NCBI RefSeq assembly: GCF_020382885.2
Contig: NC_058504.1
Location: 16,627,019-16,691,018 of the forward strand
Length of the DNA stretch: 64,000 nucleotides
From: Scatophagus argus
Taxonomy: Eukaryota > Chordata > Actinopteri > Scatophagidae
Direction of reading: 5' to 3'
Each line of letters starts with the position of its first letter. Position 1 is the stretch's first letter. Below the pieces are notes generated by a model. That model saw only the letters and a list, made by a program, of their open reading frames with translations, was not told the origin of the DNA and ran no database searches. The position numbers and the translations under genes are program-made. Positions 47,761 to 64,000 of the stretch are shown in pieces.

Positions 47761-47949
47761 TTGTCAAAAATCTGTTGGAGAAAACGGCAGTCGATCGATG
47801 GTCAGGTAACTTAACGCTACCGTCCATCGGGTGGTGATAGTCGGTTAGAGGAGATTACATGCAAGGATAACTTGATGGGACACAGCGTTGCGGAGGCTGA
47901 AACACCTGCTGTCTCCCCTTCTCACCGACCAAGCAAACTCGCTCAGAAA
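47760..47949 (+). other. rnf44: Candidate non-coding first exon of rnf44
   Basis: A strong donor (AAA|GTAAGA, intron from 47950) ends a GC-richer segment after the promoter-like stretch. It would splice to the acceptor ending at 49883, 28 bases before the rnf44 ATG. The left border is approximate. A small upstream ATG lies in the segment. Confidence 0.45.
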
Positions 47950-49539
47950 GTAAGATGTGGACTCTGTTGTTGGCCAACTCACATACCTAACGTTAAACCT
48001 GTTCATACAACGTTGGTCTCTGACTCTGACTTTGATGTAGCATGTTACATGCTTAGAGTATGCAGTGATAATTGAGCAGATGTAACGTGTACTAGCATGT
48101 TGGCTAAATAGCTTAGCCAGGGGAGTCCTTTTATGCTTGGACAAAGCGTTAGCCTAGCTTGGCTAAAGTGAGCTGCTCTCCTTCATCAGGAAACGTCGAA
48201 TTTGCACTGGCAGTGAGAAACCAACGGGCGCCATAAGGATAACATTTGTCATTTTAGGAACAGTGTGTACAGGGCTTTGCATAACACATGTAAGATACGG
48301 CGTAACGGCACAGTGACCTCCTAAATTGTAACAGTTATGGTAGCTAGCGGTCTTGCTTGCCCACCACGTCTTTTGTTGTTGCTTTGTCTTTTGAGCACAT
48401 GGCTTTCCATGTTTTTGTTCAACTAAGCTACAGCGACCCCTATTTAGTCTGTCTCCGTACATACTCTATTAATTACACTGTAACTTTAACACCTCTGAAG
48501 TCACGGTATTTTAGCATTTTGGTTAAAATCAAAACCTTTAACGGTCTTTGTAGAATTCGACAATTAAAAATACAACTAAGTAATGTGTGTAATTGAGGTG
48601 GGATACGATTTTAACTTTTCTTTTTATTAATTAAAAACGACATGACATTTGTTGTCAGTGACCTAGACTTTAATAAGTCTAATTAGACACCTGCAGGAGA
48701 CAGCGTATTGTTATTTTTCTTACATTTGATGATAGCACGATCTTTTTTTTTTTTACCACATATAGTACATGTAAGTGTAGCTTCCAATAGTGAAATAGTA
48801 TCTGATCGTCCTGCAGAGATTTTAGAGCAAGTAAATATGAATTTCAGTTCAAATATTTAAATCTTGTAAACACCCAGCAGTTACTTCACAAGAAAGAAAA
48901 AGCAAATATTATCCAGATAAATAACAAGAACAATCAAAGTTTTTTGCACTGCTGCTGTAATTGTCTTAAGTAATCTGGAAGTGAACTGGTCTTGTAGACA
49001 GACTCGGCATTCATGTATGTATGTTGACATCATTCAAATATAGAGAAACTGTGTGATCCATCTACCTATATAAAAATATTCAAAAACTGTACAAAGTAGA
49101 TTCTTAATATTTACAACTATATTGAACTAAATTCCTTTCCATGGAAGAAAAACTACACAAAGGAAAAACGCACAGTATAAAGCGACTACCGGTTTGTGCA
49201 AAGAATTGCACTGAAGGTTACCATATTGCACATGACCTGTTGAAGTTATTGCACATATTTATTGTACACATAATTACTGTGGTGAAGTTATTACACATGT
49301 AGTTATAGTTATGTAAGTTGTTTATTTACTCTTCCGATGTAATCACCGGTCACTAAAATAAATGTTTCCCTAAACAAAAAAAAGGAATGTGTGCTTCAGT
49401 AAAATATGAAGTGTGTGCTATGCTATGTAATTCCTAATTACAGTTAACTTAAAATTAGATTGCTTGAGATCAAATTTAAACCACCAAGTGGAAGAGTTGT
49501 CAGCAATGTCCAGTCCATATCCCATGAGTGCTCATCAGA

Positions 49540-49590
49540 GAAATAAGATAAGAACTTTATTGATCCCACAGGAAATGACCAACAAATTGA
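49540..49590 (+). repeat. LINE tail fragment (TTTATTGATCCC type)
   Basis: AAATAAGATAAGAACTTTAT followed by TGATCCCACAGG is the typical 3' tail of Rex1-like fish LINEs. A second copy lies at 50752-50805 (AATAAGATAAGATGATCC...TTATTAATCCC). Both are short remnants in rnf44 introns. Confidence 0.6.
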
Positions 49591-49911
49591 AATTGACAAT
49601 ATTTTTAGTATATAACTCAGTTTTACAACATTATATCAAATCATGCTGGGTGTGTGGTGTAACATGGATCTAAAAATCTTTGTGAATTTCCTACCACATC
49701 ATTTCTTACCTCATGACTTTCTGTAATGACCAGATTATGTGCTCAGTTGATAGTTTAAAGCTATAAAGGAGCTTTGTGGCATAAGAAGCAGGGTTCTTAA
49801 TTTGTCGCTTGGTGTGCTTTTGCAGGGTTAAGACAATCAGAGGCAACATACAAGTGCCTCTACTGTGTGGTTTCCTTTCCCAGAGTGTGACTCGTCTGCA
49901 CGACGTCACCA

Positions 49912-55851
<5,940 letters not shown>

Positions 55852-58800
55852 GAATGCTCTCTATCTGAGTGCTGAACTGGAAAGCTGCACACCCCAGTGT
55901 CTGTCCCAAAACTGGGGACACTTGCCACCCAACCTGTGCTCCAGTAAATATAGCTTAACCACCCACTACTCCTGCCCCTTCCAGGATTGTTTCTGGAGCC
56001 TGTTGTACCTCTGCTGTGCTTCATTGTCCAAGTCTCATGAAACCCACTGCCTATCACAGCCTTTAGCCAGAGTTCTGGGCTCGCCAGCCAGTTCTATCTC
56101 TGCCCTGTCGTTGCAGATTCCAAAGATTTTCCCTACAATGCATTATTTGCTGCTTTTGTTTACAGGGTTTCATTTTTCTTTTAGTGGATTTGGTTGTGGT
56201 GTTCTTAAATAGTGGGGGTCCTTCAATGGAAGAGGTGAGTCGGGGGAGGCTGCAGGATGCTGGGCTGGACACCTTGTGCAATTAGCAGAAAAAGAATAGG
56301 AGTACTTCAACATGGGTATCTGTGTTTGGAGGCGACGCCTGACCATCATAGATGCATGTTTGTGTAGGTGTTGGGCAAAGTGACTTGTTAACGATGTGCG
56401 TTCTGCAATAATGTATTGAACTTTTCAGCAGTTTTACCCCTTACTTGTTTTAGATTTTCCAATGCTATTGTGAAAGTGTGACTTGCTGTGGTTAAATGCA
56501 GATTCCGTTAAGCCTGAGGTCATGGACTGCAAGTGATGGGACGTGTGACTGTGGGGTCTTATTCTACCCCAGATTCTCCTCTCTGGAATACAGATCTGTA
56601 CAAAGGCAGTCGTGGATTAATGGACTGCGTCTTTTTGAGGTCAGCTGGCATAACTGCACAAGTGCTACATCCATCCTCCATGTCAGCATTGTTCCTCTGG
56701 CAAGTGTGTATGCTTATAGTTTGTGTGTGTGTGTGTGTGTGTGCGCGTCCATGCGTGTGTGTGTGTGTTTGTCCTGTTTACAGAGCCAATGCATTGTGTA
56801 ACCACTGGATACAGGGCAGCATGCTAGGATTTGCATGAACTGTTGATTCAGACTAGCAATATTTTAAGCATTGCCACCAAAATTATAAAATTTTAAGAAA
56901 AAAAAAAAAGAGAGGCAAAGAAGCATACTAAACGAACTGCCTGCTTAATCGGAGAGAGGGAAGACTAGCATGTGGTTCCACCCTGACTACGCTTAAGAAT
57001 GAGATTCCTCATCTGGAGGCTGTGCTGATGCCATGGAGCTCTGGAGGCCTGTGCAGAAAGCAATATGTGTGAGGGTGGCGAATTTAAAATGAACTTTCTT
57101 CCCCTTTTGGGAAGACTTGGCATTTTATTTGTTTGTTTGTGAGCCAAATCCAATATACAGATATAGCCTATACTGTTCAATATTTCAGATCTGCCTTCTT
57201 ATGACCTTGACAAGCACAAACCTATTACTAATCCTGAAAATACTTTGTCATTTCCACTTGTTTTAAAAGTATGTTTTTTTTTTAAAGGTTTATTTATTGG
57301 TTTTATCTTCTAGAGAAAATGCATTGAAGGAAACAGTTAGAGCACTAACGAAGTTTGCGTATGGTATGTGTTATATTCTGGTAACTTGGTCAGGTCATAG
57401 TCTTAGGCCATGGTAATGGTGTTGTAAAAGAGCAATTGTATGTATAGCTTCAGTGTGAATGCTTTTAGATAAAAATGTTTGAAGACAAAAGAATGTTGAA
57501 AACCCTTGTAGAAGTCACTGGTGACGCTCCGTGATACACCAGCTGTGTGTATGCCACACTGATCAGGACAGGGTTCAAAATGACGCAAAGTTGGAGTGTT
57601 TAGTAGTGTAGAAACACTGTTAGACTCCTATTTCCCCGTTTGCGTTCACACTAAAACAACAACAACGAAAACAGCATACATTTGGGGTGGGAGGGGAAAA
57701 GAGCAACAAAACGGACTTTTGCTTTGCATTCACTCTTGTCTCTTAAACTGCCCCAGTAAGCACTAACAGGCAGTTGTGACCTTTGCTTTTATGTGTAAAG
57801 GGATCTTGCCTTTTTCTTTACTTTTCTTAAGTGAATGTGAGTCTTCGATGTGTGTGCCACCTTCAAGTGAAAAAAAAAGAAGCCATTTAAATGAGTTAAA
57901 CCCACAGCTTTGAGAATTAACGTATGTGTACATATCTATTCGCTGGCATATATTGTAAGTTTAAAAAAAAAAAAAATCACTCAGGGCCTCTCGGTATATG
58001 AAAATAAAGGAGAACAGTCCATTTTGAATGGAAAGGATGCCATGAAAAGGGTATATCTGAATTTAGTCGTTTTCTTCAGCCCATAAATAATTTAATGTAA
58101 TCAATTATAATATTCAGTTTTGTCGGAAGTAGTAGATATTACATCATTTAAAGACAGGCATGCAAGAAAAAAAAAGACATCAGTACAATATATTGTTAGT
58201 ATTCACTGAAAAGAGGCAATGTACACTGCAGCTCATTACAGTTGTATTATTCAAACCTGTTTGACCTTTGTTCTTTTACTCAAACCATATTTTCAACATA
58301 GCAGTTGTGATCCCATTTCTAAATGCACTGCAGTGCGCACTATTCTACCTAATTCACACCCAAAGCTACTTCAGAGGTGTTTGCATGACTTTAAAAAAAT
58401 AAACAAAAAAAAGTAAAACAAGTGTGTTATAGTGGAGGATATCTCAAAATCTGGTGGGGACCTATTTAATGGTGCACAATATGCATGCTTGTCAACCAGA
58501 TCCCAACTGATTTTTAGCTCTAGTTGGCTTTGGGTTCAAGGGGTTTGGATCTTAACGCTCAGCTGATAACTGCCATGCATTGTACTGCACACATTTGTAA
58601 TAGAACTGAATGACTACAAGATTTTATTGCGCTAACTTCATTTTATAGGACAAAAGCAAAAAAAAAGAAAAAAAAAACAGATAAAAAACTGGTCTTGGAT
58701 CCAGAAATTCTTACATAACATTGTGTTACTGTTAATGCCCTAACGACTGAAAATTACATGCTCTGAAACTACTGTAGTTTATCAAAAGCCATAGTGAAAA

Positions 58801-59788
58801 GGTGCTAGATGTTCTGCTTTTAGGTATGAAAACTCACTCGCGTGAATGCAATAGTTTGTCATGGATCCCATGTATTCTTAAAGCATGTTATACTAATACC
58901 CCTAAACAATGTCAGTGAAAATCAATATAGTTTAAGGGATTTTAAAAAAAGAATAAAGTGTTGTCATACTTATTTCAGTGTAGTACTGTACCTGCCTATC
59001 AGGCTCTTGCTCTCAGTGTATCAATATCTTAAAATGTATTGTTCACATATAGATACCTTAATTCATGTTAATGGTTAGCACTATTCTTTTTGGAGTAAAT
59101 ATTTAATTGACAATATCCAGCTACCCTATTGAATAAAAAGAGAACCTCCCCTTAAGGCATAGGTAATGAGGTAATTTTTAAAGACAACTGAGAATAGAGT
59201 CTTGTAGTCTTTCTGTTAAGTTATTGAATAATCTCACAGCTTGTGTGGTGCAAAAATGTGTTCCAATAAGCAGCTAAAATTTATTTAGGATTTGTGATTG
59301 ATTGCTCCGTAGACGCCATTTATTGTTTACCAATGAATTTTGCTGTGGTGGGATAGTGGTTTACTGTTCTTACTCTCCCTGGCCTCTAGGGGTCCTTGCC
59401 TGAACACCAGACTACCCACCCGCCAACAGAGCCAGGGGCATGTGTTCTGTGTTAGGCAGATATTTTGCTTTGGTACTTGCACATTTACAGTTACCTCATT
59501 TTTTCCATGTTTGTATTGGGGGGTGGGGGGGGAGAAAACAACTAATATATATTATATATAGGAAATGGTTCTTATTAATGTTATAATTTTTCATTCCATT
59601 GGAATCATATTGTTTGTAGCATTTAACATAACTAGTTAGTGTATTATATATACATCTGTATACTGTTTGAAATTTTTAAGATTTGTACTTTTTTTAAATG
59701 AAAGTTGCTAGTTATGCTTTACCAAGTAGTGCAATCATATTTTTTTTTAATTGTTGTGGCTGATTTGAAAGGGTTGTTCACTAATAAA
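55852..59788 (+). other. rnf44: Long 3' UTR of rnf44
   Basis: After the stop codon no further coding exon appears for almost 4 kb. The stretch holds a TG microsatellite (about 56721-56770), A and T runs, and poly(A) signals at 58003-58008 and 59783-59788. Long untranslated 3' ends are usual for this gene family. Alternative polyadenylation is likely, since both signals are canonical. Confidence 0.6.
59783..59788 (+). terminator. rnf44: Distal poly(A) signal, rnf44
   Basis: AATAAA in AT-rich sequence followed by T/G-rich sequence (TGTATGATG). A proximal alternative is at 58003-58008. Confidence 0.5.
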
Positions 59789-61045
59789 TGTATGATGTAT
59801 ACCAATATCACACTTGTCTCATCTGACTGAAGATGAAAGATTAAAATGCAAAATGCTAAGCCCTCAGTGTACTTAAATTGTCATCCTTGTTGAATTAGCT
59901 CTGTCATTTTTCAAAACTAGACAGAAAAAAACTTCTTATATGATGCACTGGTACCACAAGTGTTGTAAATTTTCAGTAAACCCACATTTTCAAAATGTTT
60001 TTAATTTATAGTTGGAAAATTACATCTTTACATGAGCCCATTTAGATGTTACAGGCAAAACAGGCATCTATGAGTAACCACAGGCACACTATGGGCAGAC
60101 TTGTACTATACTAGATAAAGCCACATGTAAAAGCTGTGGCCTGTTAAATATTGTAGTTTTAAAATTCATGAGCTTGAGGCAGTCTGCTTTACATAGTAAC
60201 CAACCTGCATTTGGTCATTTTAGGACATGGATGAGTCAAAAAAAAAAAAAGTACATTTGGGGTTTTTAAATACCTAAGTTATGTACAGATCATGGCTCAT
60301 TTAAAACAGGGTTCCCATAATTCCTCTATGTCCAAATCCACCAACCTAATCCCTGAAGTAGCACGTTTGCTCTCCACACCACATAGATTAACAATCGCAG
60401 TAGCCAGCAAACCCAATTCTAAACCACTTCTGTGTCAGACACTGTGGGGGAAGCATGTGTAAACTTAAGGGCAAAAGGAAGTTGAATTAGGACACGTGGA
60501 CCAAACATCAATTCTTTGACATAAAACTAGCCAAAGCATTCACACAACCACAGAAATCCATACTTGTCCATGCTGCATTTTGTCTGTATCAGTAAGTATT
60601 AATACAACTTTTCTTCCTCAGTTGCCCAGACATGAACAGAACTGGGATATGCTTCTGGTTTTGCACAAAGCTATGCTACTATTTCAGTACAGTTCAGAAG
60701 ATGATTAATCCTTTGCTGTAACACTTAGTGGTGAGGAAGGACAATGATTAACTTGTACAGACAATGGAAAACACACTTCTTTGTCCATATGTATACAAAG
60801 ATGAGTTCAAGGAAGGACTTCAAGAAATATTTATTTGATAAAATTCAAGACTTTCCAGGCTATTGGGAACCCCGTAAACACAACCAAACAAAGACTGGAT
60901 GCAGGGTGGTTTGTTTTTCCAGGTTAGGATTTTATCTCAATGATCCCTTGTGCATAATGGCCATTTAGCAAAAAGAAGAAAAGAAAAAGAGGAGGGTGGG
61001 CATTGGAGGAAAATGTGTTTCCATGTAGAGGAGGTATGTCAACTA
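59789..61045. other. Convergent intergenic region and 3' UTR of faf2
   Basis: rnf44 and faf2 converge here. No coding exon is present. A minus-strand AATAAA (plus TTTATT, 60830-60835) about 210 bases after the faf2 stop is the best candidate end of its transcript. Confidence 0.5.
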
Positions 61046-63990
61046 TTAATCGTCCGTGAGGTCCTGAACAAAAAGAACCTCAGAGCGGCTGAGTCCCGTC
61101 TCTTTCAGCGTGGGAGGGTTGGGCTGCTCCTCAGTCGGGAGGCAGGGCAAGACTCGGCGAGGGAAGTTTGTAACTATCTGAAACTTCTCCGGGGATTCTT
61201 TCAAAGAGAAAATGAAATCGTATATTACCTGTGAAACAAAGAAATGGCAAAGTGAAGAGGTTACTATGGTTACTAGGATGAACAAATTAATTGGGGACAA
61301 GTTTATTGATTCATTTGAATAGGATAGACATCATGGTCAATCTACTACTGAACACCACAGGATAAGACTTATGTACCGGTGGCGGCATACACAGAGCCTT
61401 GATTCAGAGTGATGCTCACCGTCAGAGACTGCCCAAACAAGAATCGTCTCTCTACTCGTGTGTCATTGGGCAGCTTAAACACTATTTTGACACTTTCTGG
61501 GTCATCTGCAGGTGGCTCTGGGGGAAGACATTCTGACTTCCTCTCCTTCTCCTCTTCCAGCGTCTGGAGTTACACAACAAAAATGGACAGCGTTAATCAA
61601 AAGAAAGAATTTGTGTACCGGTACATTGAGACAACTCATCTCATTTAAATAATTCATTACCTAAAGTCTCCAACATAAATCTAGTGGAAATAAGACTCAC
61701 TCGTCGTCTTCGCTCCTCAGCAAGAGCAGTCTGTCGGACCTTCTCCTCCTCCTGCCTTAGCTGCTCCTCCTCCTCCCTTTTCTTCCGCTCCTTCTCCTGA
61801 TCAGCACGAAGGGAGGCCAGATAGGCCTCATCCTGCTGCTGTCTTAGCACTTGGGTTTGGTTCCTCTCCTCCCTGAAACAAGCATGTGCCTGTTTTTAGA
61901 AACTCTGAAACTTTGCGGTACACCAGCAATAACTATAGAGATAAATTAACCTGGTTAATGAAGCCAAGTTTTATTCACAACTTATCGAGCTTAGTACCAA
62001 AGTGAAACCACATGAAGTGTAAGTCAACCTTTAAAATCAGTGTAAAATGTCACATCTTATATGTTTTGGACTGTAACCGTGAAACTGAAAATAAAGTGAA
62101 CACCTTGACCACAAGCTGTCACTTTATCACAATTCACAAAAACCATTCCAAAACGTAACTTCACCTCAACACCATTGTAAATGATGATGACATGTCTCTC
62201 TTCCAGCAATCTAGTGTGAACTTTTCGACTTTTCCAGTACCGTTCAAGGCGCTCTGACATCAGGTGTGTTTGGTTGGCATCCATGATAAAGGTGAGCTGA
62301 TTGATGAAGTCCTCTGGCTGAATGAGACCCTCGAGTCTGCCCACCACTGTCATCCTGCGGTCCTTCAGCATTATCATGGCCAGGAATGGGTAGGTGTTCT
62401 CCCTCAGTGCTTGGGACACTGAAACACACCCATGTACACTTAAATATGCTGCTACCATACATTTCATTAATTCAATTAGATCTCAACCCCAGGGTAACGT
62501 TAGCATTTTTTAACAAAACTCTTAAGGCTGTCTGTCATTTTGACAGATTAAAGGCAATCAGTTATTACTTTAAGTAATTAACATGTGCAACACTGTCAAC
62601 ACTTTCACATGGAGCCCACGCAACATGCGTTCATACTATAAAAAAAAAAAGTCTGTGGTAGTCAACTCAGGACACAGAATCAATTTGAAGCATTTCTAAT
62701 TTATGTTCCTAAATATTCCCATAGGTGGATTAAATAACAACAAATTCTCATACCTCTGTAACCCTCAGGCCTGCTGGTTGAGCATGCCCAAAAAAGCATT
62801 CGTGTGTTGAGGAAGGTTATGACCTCTTCTGTACATAAGGTGGAGCTGGGAAGCGACAGATCAGCAGAACAAAACAAACCATTTAACATGGAACACTCCT
62901 TTCATGCACACATGGATATAAAACACAAAGTTTATATACACTAAAGCTTATGTGCAGCATAACAAGTGGCAAAGACCAACCAGATTGCAACTTCAGAAAA
63001 TATAAACTCAACCAACTATTTAAAACAGAGCAACAGTGAGGCTCTTTGTAATAACTTCTGATGGCTGATGAATAAGGTAGTAAATACCATACCGGCAAAA
63101 CTCATCAGTGTCTTGATGATCCTCGCCATGAAGGTACACTAATAAGTAGCGGAGTTCCCGTTTGGCATCGTTCAGTGCCTGTACATTTCAGGGTGAACAC
63201 AAACAATGTGAAAACATACTGCAATTGCAACTGAAAAATTGTGGGTTTCTATATGGTTGCTGGCACTCTCTCTCTGGTCTCACCTGGCTGTATGTTCCCT
63301 GGTAAAATACAGGGTGTGACCGACCATACTTCTCCTCAAAACTATGAATGAAGGACACAACATCTCCAACAGGGTCTGTCACACGACCTCGAGGATCTGG
63401 CCTGATGAACCGCAGGGCAAACCTTAAAGAGAAAAAAATTGGAGAATTCAGGCAATTTCCTTTACTTACAAATTTACCTTCCAAGTTTAAATCACTGTGC
63501 TTCAATTACCTGAATATATCCAGAAGTGTGTAATATGTAAATCTGAAAGGTAGCATTATCAAGTAGTAACTCCATCCTAGTAATCCCTGAAAAGAAGAAT
63601 GCAGTCTATTACCATTTAATCAGCAGAAAATAAATACAAAACAAAATTCCAAGATGGTGTTTCTACATTTTGTGCTATAAAATTCAATTAAAATGAAGAC
63701 ACCACTTACACTGAACTTTCCGTTAAGTAACATACAGTGACCTTATTTATTATTATGTTAGAACGGTATCTATTAATGACAGAAATATACAGACAAAGGC
63801 TCAGTAGAACTGGCTATCTGTCAGGAATCTGTAGCAGTTTTAGAGTTTGTAAGAGAGATCCAATACTTTATTTTGTGCAGTGCGTGGAGATTATATCCTA
63901 AAGCATAAACATTAAAAGAGCCTTCAGACCTACCCTGGGTTGTGGCCTTGAAACGATGTAACTATATACTCTATGGTCTGCTGTATTGAC
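61046..63990 (-). CDS. faf2: FAS-associated factor 2 (UBXD8), 5' end outside window
   Basis: FAF2 sits in the ER and lipid-droplet membrane, recruits p97/VCP for ER-associated degradation and senses unsaturated fatty acids. Exons in the window, high to low: 63990-63934, 63586-63510, 63422-63284, 63178-63093, 62845-62754, 62418-62241, 61872-61701, 61563-61420, 61228-61046. They splice in frame to 375 residues; human FAF2 has 445, so about 70 N-terminal residues with the UBA domain are beyond the edge. In order: VNTADHRVYSY; the membrane hairpin GLLGWSYYLIMLPFRFTYYT; the UAS thioredoxin-like domain (FIHSFEEKYGRSHPVFYQGT to MDANQT); a Glu/Lys/Arg coiled coil (61701-61872); and a UBX domain with FPRR, the loop that docks on p97. 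The stop follows LFVQDLTDD. Confidence 0.96.
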
Positions 63991-64000
63991 CTGCAATGGC

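Overview
The window is vertebrate nuclear DNA, almost certainly from a ray-finned (teleost) fish. Genes are split by short to mid-sized introns with GT-AG borders. The proteins read as fish versions of human genes. The non-coding part is full of CA/TG microsatellites and decayed Tc1, LINE and hAT-like repeats of kinds common in teleosts. There is no bacterial, plasmid or viral content, no CRISPR array and no tRNA or rRNA that I could recognise.

Layout: about 1-7.7 kb has no gene that I can support. A near-perfect RE1/NRSE silencer site (7763-7783), a cAMP-response element (8226-8247) and a candidate non-coding first exon lead into sncb (beta-synuclein, + strand, coding 10585-19620). A small three-exon gene of the ADIRF type follows on the same strand (20788-21483). 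Next is gprin1 (+, 23651-25843, one coding exon). cdhr2, a nine-cadherin-repeat brush-border cadherin, lies tail to tail with gprin1 on the - strand (27237-39264, 30 coding exons, 1,297 aa when spliced), with a candidate non-coding first exon near 40.83 kb. The 41-47.4 kb stretch is intergenic and repeat-rich, including an L1-type reverse-transcriptase relic. rnf44 (+, coding 49912-55851, 440 aa, RING-H2 E3 ligase) follows, with a CpG-bearing 5' end near 47.5-47.95 kb and a roughly 3.9 kb 3' UTR. faf2 (UBXD8) enters from the right edge on the - strand (61046-63990, all but about the first 70 residues).

The gene set SNCB, GPRIN1, CDHR2, RNF44, FAF2 is the one found together at human 5q35.2, so the block is an ancient vertebrate synteny group. 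These genes do not form one pathway. sncb and gprin1 are neuronal, cdhr2 is an epithelial microvillus adhesion gene, and rnf44 and faf2 are ubiquitin-system genes.

The most interesting signals are four. First, the ADIRF-like gene beside a beta-synuclein gene mirrors the human SNCG-ADIRF pair and suggests an ancestral synuclein-ADIRF couple. Second, the RE1 site lies just upstream of sncb. Third, the synuclein has a markedly shortened NAC region. Fourth, the conserved GPRIN block is duplicated inside gprin1. I found no previously undescribed enzymatic or defence system.
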